64,000 bases of DNA from CBDFKJ01 sp965248805 (GTDB lineage: Bacteria; Pseudomonadota; Alphaproteobacteria; UBA6615), in NCBI GenBank assembly GCA_965248805.1, contig CBDFKJ010000008.1, forward strand, positions 186,001 to 250,000, read 5' to 3'. Below the pieces are notes generated by a model. It saw only the letters and a program-made list of their open reading frames with translations, searched no databases and was not told the DNA's origin. Position numbers and translations under genes: made by a program. Shown piece by piece: positions 1-11,465 of the stretch (position 1 is its first letter; each line of letters starts with the position of its first letter).

Positions 1-486
1 CAGCGACACAAACGTGAGCAGACTGTACACGAGCGCCATCACGGCGTAGCGATCGGGCTGATCTATTCCGGCATCGAATTCGTCGTCACCGCGCGGGCGC
101 CCGATGCCGTGCTGGCGTCCTGGCCGAAACGGATGCCGCGCCACCGCGTCCGCGACAGACGATAGCGCCGTGCCCGATAGAGGGCGTACGGTGTCAGCAG
201 CGTGAGCGCCAGTGCATAAGCGAGTTGTACCGGTACGAAGATCGCGAGCACGATCAGGAAACCGAGCAGCAACTCGATCGCCAGGCCGGTGTACTCCAGC
301 GGGTCGCCACGAACAGCAAGGTTGTTCCAGAAGTATCGGCGCACACGGGGTCTTTGCCCAGAATCGGTACAAACCCAGCGTCATCATATTGAGCAGGCCG
401 TTGCGAATGACGATGCCGGCCAGCGGCCAGCGGCGTCCATGGAAGGTCACCGGCTCGGGCGTCGCCGATACTGCTGCGTCCACCAT
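1..486 (-). pseudogene. DUF898 (YjgN-type) inner-membrane protein, frameshifted
   Basis: Two reading frames together give a DUF898 protein. From the ATG at 486 one frame reads a start like MVDAAVSATPEPVTFHGRR and runs to LGLYRFWAKT. The next frame continues RRYFWNNLAVRGDPLEYTG, a hydrophobic segment (ELLLGFLIVLAIFV) and the family signature YRARRYRLSRTRWRGIRF. The break is near 350, where removing one C from a run of four C restores the frame. After RGIRFG the frame stops at 63, and DRYAVMALVYSLLT in another frame near 1-55 looks like the continuation, so there is a second disruption. The family is a multi-pass membrane protein of unknown function. It starts 1 bp after the dehydrogenase stop, so the two genes were co-transcribed. 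A sequencing error cannot be excluded. Confidence 0.7.
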
Positions 487-487
487 G

Positions 488-1490
488 TCAGGCCCCCGGC
501 ACCAGCACGGCGGCGCCGCTGAAGCGGCCGGCGCGCAAATCGGCTAGCGCCTTGTTTGCGTCCGCCAGCGCGTAACTACGCACCTCGGTCTTGACCGGTA
601 TCTGAGGTGCGAGTTGCAGAAACTCGTCGGCGTCGGCGCGCGTCAGGTTGGCGACCGACTTGACCGTGCGCTCCTCCCACAGGAGGCGATACGGAAACGC
701 TGGAATGTCCGACATATGGATGCCGGCGCAGACCACCACGCCGCCACTTGCGCACGGCGGCGAGCGCGGCCGGCACCAGACTGCCGACAGGAGCATAGAT
801 GATCGCCGCGTCCAACGGGTCCGGCGGTGTCATGCGGCTGTCGCCGGCCCACGCCGCGCCCAGGTCGCGCGCGAACCGCTGCGCCTCCAAGTCACCGGGT
901 CGGGTGAAAGCGTACACCTCGCGCCCTTCGTGACCCGCGACCTGTGCCACGATGTGCGCTGCGGCGCCGAAACCGTACAGGCCCAAACGGCGGGCATCAC
1001 CGGCCATGCGCAGAGAGCGATAGCCGATCAGCCCGGCGCACAACAGCGGCGCCACCTCTGCATCGCCGTAGTCGCCGTGGATGGGGAATACATAGCGCGC
1101 GTCGGCGAGTGTGTAGTCGGCATAACCGCCGTCGATCTGGTAGCCGGTGAAACGCGCCTCGTCGCACAGATTTTCCCGGCCAGCCGTGCAGTATGAACAG
1201 CGCCCGCATGTGTAGCCCAGCCACGGCACGCCCACACGCTCGCCCACGCTCACCCGCTCCACTTGGGGTCCGGCCTCGACGACCTCGCCGACTATTTCGT
1301 GGCTCGGAATGATCGGCAGTTTGCCCTCGGTCAGATCGCCATCGACGACGTGCAGATCGGTGCGGCACACGCCGCATGCGCGTACGCGAATGAGAACCTG
1401 CCCGTCCGACGGCTGCGGACGCTCGATGGATTTCGCGACTAAAGGCCGACCCGGCCGTTGCAGAACCATTGCGTGCAATTGATGTGTCAT
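488..1490 (-). pseudogene. Zinc-dependent alcohol dehydrogenase (MDR family), single frameshift
   Basis: This is a medium-chain dehydrogenase/reductase that would oxidise alcohols with NAD(P) and two zinc ions. The N-terminal frame shows the catalytic site CGVCRTDLHVVDG, the proton-relay region IPSHEIVGEV, and the four structural-zinc cysteines in CGRCSYCTAGRENLC. A GLYGFGAAAH nucleotide-binding turn follows, with an alanine where glycine is usual. Near 747 the frame breaks inside AAVRK; deleting one T restores GGVVVCAGIHMSDIPAFPY. The remainder, including EERTVKSVANLTRADADEFL, is in another frame and ends at 488. Rejoined length is about 333 residues, normal for the family. It is either a recent pseudogene or an assembly error. 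Confidence 0.8.
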
Positions 1491-1579
1491 GGCCGCCTTG
1501 TTTTCGGCGTCCGCCGGTAGGGGACAGACTTACGCGTCGGGCGCTACGATCACGTAAACGCGGCCGCCGATCGGCCGGT

Positions 1580-2275
1580 TCATCCGGCCAGCGCCGTCAC
1601 CAGCCAGCGATGCACCGGCGCCACCTTGGTAAACACGTCGACGCAATATGCGGCCGCGTCCGCGGTGAACAACTTGGGCGGGTGCGGCTCACCGCGACCC
1701 GCATAGAGCCCGGAGTAGCGGAGCAGGTCGGCATTGGGGTGATCGGCGGCAAAGCCACGCGGCACGCGTTTGTAGTGCTCGCCGCCGAGCGGAAATTCAC
1801 CTTGTGCGGCGATGCTATCGAGCGCCACGCGCAATGACTTGCCCAGCTTTTGATCGACGACGGCGTCGCGATAGCGCGCTAGATCGGTCTTCTCGAATTG
1901 ATGCATGCCCGCACCCAGCGTGAGTGTTTTGGCGCCGAGCGCGAAGAAGAAACCCGGGCAGCCCCGGCTCGGCCCGTCGCCCTGCCAGAACCATAGCCCC
2001 AGCCAGTCCTTGTAGGGGGGCTTGTTTTTGGATAACCGGGTGTCGCGGTTGAGCCGCATGATCGAGCCGTTGACGCGCGGCACGGCATGAATGTCGCGGA
2101 TGTGCTTTCGCAACAGTTCGCCGATGGCGACGACACACTCCTTCGCCGGGTCCGCCAATAGCTTTTCGTAGTCGGCGCGGTGATCGTCGAACCACGCCTT
2201 GGAGTTGTTGGCGGCGAGTTGTGCCAGAAAACGAGGCGCGCCCTTGGCAAAGCCGCCGAAGCTCGCTGCCGCCAT
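1580..2275 (-). CDS. DUF2461 (TIGR02453) family protein
   Basis: Intact 231-residue protein of the DUF2461 family, whose function is not established. Family features seen are the N-terminal FLAQLAANNSKAWFDDHRADYE, the central RLNRDTRLSKNKPPYKDW, and the C-terminal GFAADHPNADLLRYSGLYAGR. No signal peptide or membrane segment is visible, so it is probably cytoplasmic. It lies between the dehydrogenase and tRNA-Gly and reads in the same direction as both. It is one of the few undamaged chromosomal genes on this side of the IS cluster. Confidence 0.8.
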   Translation of the reverse strand: MAAASFGGFAKGAPRFLAQLAANNSKAWFDDHRADYEKLLADPAKECVVAIGELLRKHIRDIHAVPRVNGSIMRLNRDTRLSKNKPPYKDWLGLWFWQGDGPSRGCPGFFFALGAKTLTLGAGMHQFEKTDLARYRDAVVDQKLGKSLRVALDSIAAQGEFPLGGEHYKRVPRGFAADHPNADLLRYSGLYAGRGEPHPPKLFTADAAAYCVDVFTKVAPVHRWLVTALAG

Positions 2276-2309
2276 CTCGGTCTCCGCGTTATCGTCGACG
2301 GCCGTGCAA

Positions 2310-2384
2310 TGGAGCGGGCGATGGGAATCGAACCCACGACATCGAGCTTGGGAAGCTCGCGTTCTACCTCTGAACTACGCCCGC
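2310..2384 (-). tRNA. tRNA-Gly (anticodon CCC)
   Basis: The reverse complement folds as a full cloverleaf. The acceptor GCGGGCG pairs with CGCCCGC, the D arm contains AGTTCAGAGGTAGAA, the anticodon loop TTCCCAA sits in a CGAGC/GCTCG stem, and the T arm is GTGGGTTCGATTCCCAT. CCA is encoded. Loop positions 3-5 read CCC, giving glycine (GGG codons). Confidence 0.93.
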
Positions 2385-2472
2385 GCTCGTTCTTAGTATA
2401 GCCAAACGGCGGCAGCGCGACAAGTGTGCGCCGGTTCGCCTCGGCTGGACCTTCGGGAACGGAAGCGGCCTA

Positions 2473-3483
2473 TTACCTGACGAAGTGGAAACGATAAATG
2501 CGCAGATCGCCTGAATCGAAGGCGGCCATGCGGCGCATCCAGCGTTCGGCCTCGTCGATGAGCGCAAGTACTTCCGGCCGCGTCAAGTCGCCTATGCTCA
2601 GGCCGTCCAAGAAGTTGGTCCAGCCACGGAGTGCCAAGGTGCGATATTCGTCGGTGATGTCCTCGTCGATGCGCAGCGTCATGCCGAGCTTGCTCAACGC
2701 CGTCTCGAACTGCTTGGAGGTCCAGGGGGCGGCGCCGCCCGGCACCGAGTCAGCCCACTCGGTGAACGCTGCCGATGGCTCGCCCTCACCCGCACGCACG
2801 AAATCGACGAGCAGCATCTGCCCGCCCGCCTTCAGCGCGTTGACCGTTGTCTTCAGCAAAGCTAGGCGATGCGAGCCGGCGTAGAAACCCTCACGGGCAA
2901 GAACGCTGTCGTATCGTTTCTTCAGCTTCATATTCGTGGGGTCGTAGTGTTCGACAGGCGCTTTCTTCGCCATGCCTTTCTGCACCGACACCTCCATCGC
3001 CGCATCGGCCAGCGCGGCGTTGGCCTCGTAGCCGGTGACGTAGACGCCGAAACTTTCGAACAGCGTGCGCCCCGTGCCGCCCAGGCGCGCGGTCAGATCC
3101 AATGCACTCTTCGCCGACGTGAGCGCCAAAGGCTTGGCGAGCTTTTCGATAAATTCGGCGCCGCCGACCTCGGCGAAACCGGCGCCCCATATGCGCTGCA
3201 CCAGCGCGATTCTTCGCGCCGGCCAGCGCGGGTCCTCGAGCACGGGTTCGGGGCCGCGTTCACGGGCCTTGCGAATTGCGGGTCTTGCCACAGCGGCAGG
3301 GGCCACGGGATCGGCAGGCTCGGCAGGGTCGTCAATGTATTGGATCCTGCGCGGCGGCTCGGTGCCGGACCACCAGGCGCGAAATTGGGCCCAGGCCGGG
3401 GCGACCCGCCGGGCGGCCAACTCGGCCGCATGTCCGGCGCGCCAACGCACCTTGTGCAATTGCTGAAGCGAAGCGAGCATCAC
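2473..3483 (-). CDS. Class I SAM-dependent methyltransferase
   Basis: Intact 336-residue protein. After a basic and proline-rich N-terminal third (about 1-95) comes a Rossmann methyltransferase core. Residues around 130-160 carry SALDLTARLGGTGRTLFESFGVYVTGYEA, a motif I-like SAM-binding strand and loop followed by an acidic strand end. GGQMLLVDFVRAGEGEP is a later core strand. The substrate cannot be read from the sequence. No transmembrane segment is seen. It has about 980 bp of its own on the strand shared with the antiporter gene and could be in one transcript with it. Confidence 0.75.
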   Translation of the reverse strand: MMLASLQQLHKVRWRAGHAAELAARRVAPAWAQFRAWWSGTEPPRRIQYIDDPAEPADPVAPAAVARPAIRKARERGPEPVLEDPRWPARRIALVQRIWGAGFAEVGGAEFIEKLAKPLALTSAKSALDLTARLGGTGRTLFESFGVYVTGYEANAALADAAMEVSVQKGMAKKAPVEHYDPTNMKLKKRYDSVLAREGFYAGSHRLALLKTTVNALKAGGQMLLVDFVRAGEGEPSAAFTEWADSVPGGAAPWTSKQFETALSKLGMTLRIDEDITDEYRTLALRGWTNFLDGLSIGDLTRPEVLALIDEAERWMRRMAAFDSGDLRIYRFHFVR

Positions 3484-3591
3484 AGCGGCATTGAGCCTTA
3501 TTTCTCCGATGATTGCACGCTAGGCCACCGTGCTTAAGACACCGTAAACGTTTGCCACCCGAGCGGAGGCGGCGGCGCCAGGCACGGATCC

Positions 3592-4821
3592 TCAGCCGCG
3601 AGAGCGGGGCGCAATCCAGCGCAGCCCGAGCGGCGCCAAGGCGGTCGTTGCCACCGCCATGAGCACCAGGGCGGAGTACAGGTGAACGAACTCCGGTGCC
3701 GCGTCCGGCGCGGCGACGAACAATCCGGCGTCATGGGCGACACCGAGGATGACGAGCTCGACCACGCCCCGTGCGCTCATTCCGACGCCGACCGCCATTG
3801 CCTCCCGGGGTTTCAGTCCGGCCATCAACGCGGGTAGGCCAGCGCCGACGACCTTGCCGGCAAATGCGATCGCGATCAGCAGAAGAACGAAGACCGGCAC
3901 TGCCGTGATCGCTTGCAGATCGACGTGTAACCCGATGGTGGCGAAGAACAACGGACCCAGCAAACCTCCCGTCACGCCCGTGACGACCAGCTTCATTTCA
4001 TTGTAAGCGCGGGCGCCGACGCGGGCTGGCTCGAAGAACAGACCGCCCATGAAAGCGCCCATAATCCAGTGGATGCCGAGCGCCTGCGCCAGCAGTGCAT
4101 AGCTCAAGGCGACGGCGATCAAGGTGCTGAACTCCAGACTGGCGATCTGCAGCACTTTCAGACCCCGGCGCAGCCGCGGATAGACATGCGTCCCCAGCCC
4201 GACGGTGATCATGAAGAACGCGACCACCTTGACGAGGAGCAGTGCCAGGACGCCGAATTCCGGGATGTGACCGGTTTCGATGACAGCCGTCAGCACGGCA
4301 AGCACGATGAGACCGATCACATCGTCGACCACCGCCGCCGCCACCACGATCTCGCCCACCTGCGTGTGCAACAGTCCCAGTTCGGAAAAAACCTTTACGG
4401 TCGCGGGAATGGCGGTGATCGCCATGGCCACACCGACCAGGAGCACCTGGGCTTGTTTGGCATCCGATGGCGGCAATACGACCCAGGCCAGTGCAGTGCC
4501 GGCGGCGAGCGGTAAGACGAAACCGCCGGCGGCAGCGATAATCGAGCCCACTGAATGTTCGGCGATCTCTTTCGGCTTCATCTCGATCCCGGCCAACAGC
4601 ACGAGGAAGAAGATGCCGACGTCGGCGACCGCCGCTAGGAGCTCGCCTTCGATGAAGGCTGGAAGCGCCGGTATCAAGCCGCCGGCGGTTGCGGCAACGG
4701 CCGCCAACGCGATGCCCGCGGCCAATTCTCCGACCGCCGGGGCTTGCCCGCCATGTTAGGCCACGGTGCCTCACGCCCGGGTCAGCAGCAGCAGGACCAG
4801 CAGTACGACAAACGATTCCAC
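3592..4821 (-). pseudogene. CPA2-type Na+(K+)/H+ antiporter with two nonsense codons near its start
   Basis: A multi-pass antiporter of the CPA2/Kef type. Visible are repeated hydrophobic helices, the LLAGIEMKPKEI segment, the paired acidic residues of VVDDVIGLIVLAV and the late-helix GMSARGVVELVILG. The open frame starts only at a TTG at 4725, but homologous sequence continues upstream in the same frame to a GTG at 4821 (ESFVVLLVLLLLTRA). It is interrupted by TGA at 4771-4773 and TAA at 4756-4758, where the family has residues leading into PAVVGELAAGIAL. Full length would be about 409 residues. The first helix is therefore lost unless translation restarts. An IS630 copy ends 56 bp upstream and may have removed the promoter. 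Confidence 0.75.
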
Positions 4822-4876
4822 GCTAGCCCGCCGACGCGGCCGTCCGCTCAGTCGCCGCGAATGGCCATCGCCGCAC

Positions 4877-5966
4877 CTAGTGGATTGATTCCAACGTTTG
4901 GAACCCTCGGTTTCGGGCTGCGATGATGTCGTCGGGGTCGGCTTTCGATATGAATGGCTGTGGGTTGGCCGCATTGTATTCGCGGACGAAGCGGTTGATT
5001 GCGGCCTGGAGATCGACGACGGAATGGAAGACGCCGTGCTTGAGCCGCCGCCGGGTGAGTTTTGCGAAGAAGCCCTCGACGGCATTGAGCCACGAGCAGG
5101 AGGTCGGTGTGAAGTGGAAAGTCCAGCGCGGATGGCGGGCGAGCCAGGCGCGGACCTTGTCCTTGTTGTGCGCCGCGTAGTTGTCGACGATCGCGTGGAT
5201 GGCCTTGTCCGCCGGCACCGTGCGCTCGATGCGGTTGAGGAAGCGGATGAACTCCTGATGGCGGTGGCGCTGCATGTTCTGGCCGATCACCGTTCCGTCC
5301 AGAACGTTGAGCGCCGCAAACAGCGTGGTCGTGCCGTGCCGTTTGTAGTCATGGGTCATGGTGCCGGCGCGTCCCTTCTTCATCGGCAGACCGGCGGTCG
5401 AGCGCCTGGATCTGTGACTTCTCATCGATCGACAACACCACCGCATGGGCCGGCGGGTCGACATACAGGCCGACGATATCGGTGAGTTTCTCGGCGAAGG
5501 CAGGGTCGGTCGACAGCTTGAAGTTGCGCCAGCGGTGCGGGCTGAGACCGTGAGCCTTCCAGATCGCCTGCACCGTCGAGGCGGCAATACCGGCCGCCCT
5601 GGCCATTGCGCGCAACGTCCAGTGGGTCGCCTCAAACGGCGGCGGTTGCTGCGTCAGGCGCACGATCTCGGCGACACGATCGAGCGGGACCGGCGCCTTG
5701 CCGGGCGGACGGGACTTGTCGCGAAGCAGGCCGCCGACACCCTCGTGCATGAACCGCTCTTGCCAGCGCCACACGCAGGTCTTGGACTTGCCGGTCTCGG
5801 TCATGATCGCCGAGGTGCCCAGACCCTCGCCGCTGAGAAGGACAATATGTGCCCGCCAGACGTGTTTCTGCGGGCTCTTGGGATCCGCGACGACCGCGCG
5901 CAATCGCTGACGGTCGCCGGCGGATAGGGTGAAGGAGATTCCACTGCGCATGCGCCAGATTCGCAT
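4877..5966 (-). CDS. IS630 transposase, two overlapping frames
   Basis: The first frame (5966 to 5349) has a helix-turn-helix N-terminus (SAIMTETGKSKTCVWRWQERF), the HWTLRAMARAAGIAASTVQAIWKAHGL region and the first catalytic aspartate in VVLSIDEKSQIQALDR. The second frame (to 4877) gives THDYKRHGTTTLFAALNVLDGTVIG, the second aspartate in AIVDNYAAHNKDKV, and the glutamate in SWLNAVEGFFAKLTRR, completing the DDE triad. The product therefore needs a ribosomal frameshift near 5395, as in several IS630 members. The stop codon TAG is supplied by the terminal CTAG. The same two-frame layout in copy B argues for a programmed shift rather than decay. Confidence 0.85.
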
Positions 5967-6022
5967 AACACAGCAAAATACGGAATCCCAATTCGGACTC
6001 TTTCATTCCGATCAATCCACTA
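4878..6022 (-). mobile_element. IS630-family element, copy A
   Basis: 1145 bp including the TA at each end. The termini are inverted repeats: the left reads TAGTGGATTGATtCCAAC and the right, reversed, TAGTGGATTGATcGGAAT. The flanks C...G show insertion into CTAG with TA duplication, the usual IS630 target. Copy B (13125-14269) has the same length and opposite orientation, with only a few base differences. The right end stops 5 bp before the carA stop codon. Confidence 0.9.
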
Positions 6023-6027
6023 GCGCA

Positions 6028-7239
<1,212 letters not shown>

Positions 7240-7457
7240 GTGGGCAATCGGGGGCGCGGCCGGTCCGATCCGGCCTTGTCATCGCCGTCTGAATGCGGCT
7301 TAGATAACCGGTGCAGCTGCGGCCGTCAAGGGGCGTTTGGAGAATTATCCTGTTCTTTCAATAGCTTATCCGCTCGCGGACAATAAGGTGCTGGAAACAG
7401 GTGCTGGAAACAATCCGGCGCACCACGGGCGGATGGCGCTGGCTGGGGAGCGCGCCG
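7240..7457. promoter_or_regulatory. Divergent carA / yqeY intergenic region
   Basis: 218 bp separate the two divergent starts, so promoters for both genes should lie here. The stretch around 7335-7385 is AT-richer than its surroundings. I see no convincing riboswitch or attenuator. A purine-rich site GGGGAG about 7 bp before the yqeY ATG serves as its ribosome-binding site. Confidence 0.45.
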
Positions 7458-7919
7458 ATGCTGAGGGAACGGCTACGTCAGGCGCTGCGGGTTGCGCAGA
7501 AGACGCGCGATCTGCGTGCGACGTCGACGCTCAGGTTGATCCTGGCGGCGCTGAAGGACCGCGACATCGCCGCGCGCACCGCCGGCGACGAGGGCGGCAT
7601 CAGCGACGATGATATCCTGGCGATGCTGCAGAAAATGGTGAAGGACCGCCACGACAGCATCGGCCACTACGAAGCCGGCGGCCGCGTAGAACTGGCGCAG
7701 CAAGAGGCGGAAGAGGTCGACGTCATTCGCGGCTTCCTGCCGCGGCAGCTCGACGACGCCGACACGGCGGCGAGCGTCACGAGCGTCATCGATGATGTCG
7801 GCGCCGCCGGCTTGAAGGACATGGGCAAGGTGATGGCGGCGCTGCGCGCCAAGCACCCCGGCGCTCTGGATTTCGCCAAGGTCGGCCAACTCGTCCGCGA
7901 ACGCCTGAGCGCCCGCTAG
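7458..7919 (+). CDS. yqeY: GatB/YqeY domain protein
   Basis: 153 residues from the ATG at 7458, preceded by GGGGAG. A GTG at 7401 in the same frame would add 19 residues with no family match. Recognisable features are the N-terminal MLRERLRQALRVAQKTRDLRATSTLRLILAALKDRDI, DDDILAMLQKMVKDRHDSI, and the C-terminal GLKDMGKVMAALRAKHPGALDFAKVGQLVRERL. These match the YqeY family, a homologue of the GatB tail domain that binds tRNA in amidotransferases; the role of the stand-alone form is unclear. In many alphaproteobacteria dnaG and rpoD follow it beside carA. Here they do not. Confidence 0.9.
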   Translation: MLRERLRQALRVAQKTRDLRATSTLRLILAALKDRDIAARTAGDEGGISDDDILAMLQKMVKDRHDSIGHYEAGGRVELAQQEAEEVDVIRGFLPRQLDDADTAASVTSVIDDVGAAGLKDMGKVMAALRAKHPGALDFAKVGQLVRERLSAR

Positions 7920-8280
7920 CTCGGGCCTTCACACACGCAAAACGGATCGGCGCTCAAACCGCGATGTCGGCTCTGGTGTCGACACCGGTCGTCCATTCGC
8001 TTGTTTGGGCGCTTCCGATCATAGCCAGAACCGGAAGTTGGACTGGTTAGCTGTCGCTGTAGATAGTATCAACGAGCACTCTATACAGATGAGGGGGCGT
8101 GATGTCTGAGTTGGCCGAGTTCCTTGCGGCCTACGCGGGTGCGTGCGAGTCGTATGAGGTCGAAACTGCAGCCGGCGGCGGCGGTGAGGGACCATATCTG
8201 GGGTTATCGAGCCCATGGGCTCAACGCCAGGGCGGGATCGTAATGCGACGTCGGGCAACAACGGTCCAAGGAGCCCAGGT
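7920..8280. other. Intergenic region, no recognisable gene
   Basis: 361 bp between yqeY and the DUF2652 relic. A 61-codon open frame from 8099 has a plausible start but no family resemblance and overlaps the leader of the next gene. An AGGAG ribosome-binding site at about 8268 belongs to the next gene. Confidence 0.4.
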
Positions 8281-9357
8281 ATGACGGCGACCACCGGCCA
8301 CCTCCTCATCGCCGATACCTCCGGCTACACCGAGTACCTCACGTCGTCAGAGCTTGAGCACGCCAACCCGGTGCTGCGCTCGCTGTTGACAGCGATGGTC
8401 GAGCAGGTCGGTGAGCATGTGGAAGATGGAAGGCGACGCCGTGCTCGCCTACTCGACCGGGCGCTTCCCGACCGGCGAGACGTTCCTGGCCATTTGCGAG
8501 AACCTCTACAACGCGTTCGCGACGCGGCGGCTCGACATCGTCGCCAACACGACCTGTCCGTGCCGGGCCTGTGCCAACGTCGCGAACCTTGGGCTGAAGA
8601 TCATGGCTCACCACGGTACGTTCGAGGAACTGCAGATCGGCCCGATGACCGACTTGTCGGGTGCCGATGTCATCTCGGTGCATCGCATGGCCAAGACCGA
8701 CGTAAAGACGGTCACCGGCATCGCGAGCTATGCGCTGTTCACGGACGCGGCCGTCAGGCCATGGGCATCGAGGCCGCGTTGGTGCCGTACTCGCAGCCCT
8801 TCGAGCACTTCGGCGACGTCCAAATGCAGGTCTACGACCTGGGGGCGGCGTGGGAGCGTTTCCGGGACCGCCATGCACGTCACTACATCGGCCCGGACGA
8901 AGGGGCCTTCACGTACAGGCGTCATTTCCCTCACTCGCCGGGCGTGCTTTGGGACGGCTTGGTCGATCCCGAGTTGAAGCGTGCGTGGATGGACATGATC
9001 TCGGTCACCGCCGACGCCCCGGAAGGTCGCTTGGGGACGGGCTCGCGCTACCACTGCGTGCATGCCGAAACCGAATTCTACTACTGGATCACCGACTGGC
9101 GTCCGTTTAACTACTTCTCGGTAAGATTCGCCGACCCGTTCCACCCGGGGCTTACGTACCACGAAACCTACAAACTCGAACCTGTCGACGACGGCACAGT
9201 ACTGCGGTACACGATGGGCACGGCCGTTGATGCTGACAGCGTGCCGCAGGACGCGGCCACGGCCGAAAACATCGCCTTCATCAAGGACTTCTGGGACCAT
9301 ACCCTCCCCGTTCTCTCGGAGCTGCTCACGCGGAAGGAACCAGCGACGACCAGATAA
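8281..9357 (+). pseudogene. DUF2652 + SRPBCC two-domain protein, two frameshifts
   Basis: Starts at the ATG 8281 after AGGAG. The first frame gives LLIADTSGYTEYLTSSELEHA, the cyclase-like DUF2652 opening. Near 8410 the frame changes and continues WKMEGDAVLAYSTGRFPTGETF...CPCRACANVANLGLKIMAHHG...GADVISVHRMAK. Near 8750 it returns to the first frame (MGIEAALVPYSQPFEHFGDVQMQVYDL) and runs through an SRPBCC-like START domain (FTYRRHFPHSPGVLWDGLVDPELKRAWMDM) to the stop. The two shifts compensate. As written, the middle 110 residues would be scrambled, so the gene is scored as a pseudogene or a sequencing artefact. Confidence 0.75.
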
Positions 9358-9844
9358 CAGGAAGGGGCTGCGAGACACACTGAGGCCCGGGATTTAGGTC
9401 GAAAGGTGTGATCCCGACCGGGACGTGGGCCGTCGATCACCTGGCCCAAGGGCAGGCCAGGGATTTCTGGAACGGCCAGCAGGCTTCACGTCACGATGGC
9501 AGATCAGCGGGACCGAGGCATCAGTCCAACGGGTACACCACTGGTTGCCACTTGTATTCTGATGGAGCCGCGCGCTCAGCAGTAGTTCATAGGCTTGTGA
9601 GCAAGGAGCGAGCCTCGTCGGCGGTGCCTGGGCTCGGCCTCAGCGGTTGCGGCCAACGGTGGCTTCGGGTCAAATCCTGACGCTCGTGCGGGCTATTTCG
9701 TTTGACAGATCTGGACCGATGAGCGGACATCGTTCATCGCAAGGTCACTCGACGCCTCTCAGAGCGGTTCCGGAAAGTTCTTGAGTCGTCGGAATCGGTT
9801 GTGTTTTATTGTCTGTCACCTGTCCAACTGCTTTGGGGTGCCCG
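9358..9844. other. Non-coding stretch before an IS5 fragment
   Basis: 487 bp with no supported gene. An open frame at 9408-9680 has no recognisable motif. The last 70 bp probably belong to the end of the truncated IS5 element that follows. Confidence 0.35.
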
Positions 9845-9985
9845 ATGTGGAAGCCTGAACGCCGCGCGGCCGCCGACCGTGGCCGGCTTCGCTATCCGAG
9901 TGATCTGACCGACGCCGAATGGGCGCTGATCGAGCCGCTGATCCCACCGGCGAAGCACGGTGGGCGTAACAGCCCGGTGATGAAG
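9845..9985 (+). pseudogene. IS5-family transposase, N-terminal fragment
   Basis: The ATG at 9845 opens a frame reading MWKPERRAAADRGRLRYPSDLTDAEWALIEPLIPPAK, the characteristic first 45 residues of one IS5-family transposase group. Homology stops after GGRNSPVMKS, about 10 bp before the IS1182 transposase stop codon. The IS1182 element most likely truncated it. Confidence 0.75.
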
Positions 9986-9996
9986 TCGCGCTTTGA

Positions 9997-11355
9997 TCAA
10001 TCGGTTTTGGGGGCGACGATGATGATGATGACGAGCATGGCTGGTTTGCCTTCGATGTTCGCCACGATGGCGATCGCCAGGGCAGCATCGAACTGAATAA
10101 CGAACAAAAGGGTGCTCTTTGCACTCGCAGCCTCCCTCGGCGTGCCTGATCCGAACAGCGCGCGCATCAGAATGCCGAGATTGAACCCGGCGACATGGAT
10201 CAGGTAGCGTTTGTGGACGTTCTCGCGCGCCCGCAGCAACGCGCGGCGCATGCCGCCACGGTCGAGGACATGGGCGAAGCTGCGCTCGACCATCTCACCG
10301 CGCCTGCGCATGGCGTTCCGCGCGACGCCGGACTTCAATCGCGCCCGGTTGGCGTAGACAGCCTGACGTGCCGCCTGGTCGCCATGCCAGCGCAGATAGC
10401 CGTTGGCGGGCTCCGGCTCGGAGATCCGCGTTTTCCAGACGCCGCCGTCGAGGTCTTTCAGCCCCTCGCGTGAATGATAGCCCTTGTCGCCAACGAGACC
10501 GCAGGGCTCTGCCCGTGTTGGAGCCAGGCCGACCTCGGCGAGGTTGCGCGCGGCCGCCTCCAGCGTCCCAGGCAAAGTCGTCGTGTCGCCTTCATCGGCT
10601 GGATAGATCGGTGCCGCAACGATGACGCCGGTGTCGAGATCGACCGCGTGCTCGGGCTTGTAGGCCAGATGCGTGGTGCCGTCCTTCATCCGCGCGATCT
10701 TCGCATCAGGATCGGTCGGGCTCGTCCAATCCTTGTTCGAAAGCTTCTTGCCCTTCCGCCGGCGATCGAGCCGGACGAGGTCGTCGATCGTCGGCGTTTC
10801 GACGCCACTCTCCTTCGCCATTTGCGTCAGCATCTCGCGATAGGTCTCGCCGCTATCGCGCCGCACGATGGCTCGCAGGGCGGCGTTGGCTTCCATCGTC
10901 GAGCCGTCGACGCCGATCCGCTCGCCCTTCACCAGACCGCGCGCGGCGACGAGAGCCAGAACCCAGTCGAAAACCTTTTCATGGACCTCGTGCGGCAGCC
11001 GGCCGCGCGTCTTCGACAACCAGGAATGATCGGGAACCTTGTCCCGGTTCGCCAACCGCAGAAACGCGCGAAGCGACAGCGAATCCGAACAGCGCCAAGC
11101 GATGCCGCGCTCGCTGCCGATGCCCTCGAAATAGCCGATCATGTGCATCCGGAAATAACGCCCCGGCGGCAGCGAAGGAGCCCCCATCCGAGGTGCGTAG
11201 TATGGCTTGCACGTCGCCTCCACGAAGCCGTCAAAGCCAGACTCGGTCAGCAACTCATGCAGCCGGTCGGAAAACGCGTGTCCAGGCGAACGCGGCATCT
11301 CCGCCCATGTCACCACGAGGTCACCCTGAACCTCGCTCTGTCGTCTCAATGCCAT
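9997..11355 (-). CDS. IS1182-family transposase
   Basis: Intact 452-residue DDE transposase. The N-terminal half has PGHAFSDRLHELLTESGFDGFVE, the CKPYYAPRMGAPSLPPGRYFRMHMIGYFEGIGSERGIAWRCSDSLSLRAFL signature and HSWLSKTRGRLP. The catalytic core has the first aspartate in ERIGVDGSTMEANAALR, LAYKPEHAVDLDTGVIVAAPI, the second aspartate in CGLVGDKGYHSREGL, and the glutamate in MRRRGEMVERSFAHVLDRGGMRR. The last 40 residues (SAKSTLLFVIQFDAALAIAIV...) are unusual. I could not define the terminal inverted repeats with confidence. It overlaps an IS5 fragment at its downstream end. Confidence 0.85.
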   Translation of the reverse strand: MALRRQSEVQGDLVVTWAEMPRSPGHAFSDRLHELLTESGFDGFVEATCKPYYAPRMGAPSLPPGRYFRMHMIGYFEGIGSERGIAWRCSDSLSLRAFLRLANRDKVPDHSWLSKTRGRLPHEVHEKVFDWVLALVAARGLVKGERIGVDGSTMEANAALRAIVRRDSGETYREMLTQMAKESGVETPTIDDLVRLDRRRKGKKLSNKDWTSPTDPDAKIARMKDGTTHLAYKPEHAVDLDTGVIVAAPIYPADEGDTTTLPGTLEAAARNLAEVGLAPTRAEPCGLVGDKGYHSREGLKDLDGGVWKTRISEPEPANGYLRWHGDQAARQAVYANRARLKSGVARNAMRRRGEMVERSFAHVLDRGGMRRALLRARENVHKRYLIHVAGFNLGILMRALFGSGTPREAASAKSTLLFVIQFDAALAIAIVANIEGKPAMLVIIIIVAPKTD

Positions 11356-11465
11356 CGCACGACGCCCGTCTAAATCTCTATGTTCAGACAGAATCAGACA
11401 CGCCGGACTTCGTCAACGGGCTGTTAGACGGGGCGTGATTCAAGATGGGAAATAGAGGAGTTTCC

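Noticed and set aside
8099..8284. Small 61-codon open frame before the DUF2652 gene
   Set aside because: No motif, and it overlaps the leader and ribosome-binding site of the next gene.
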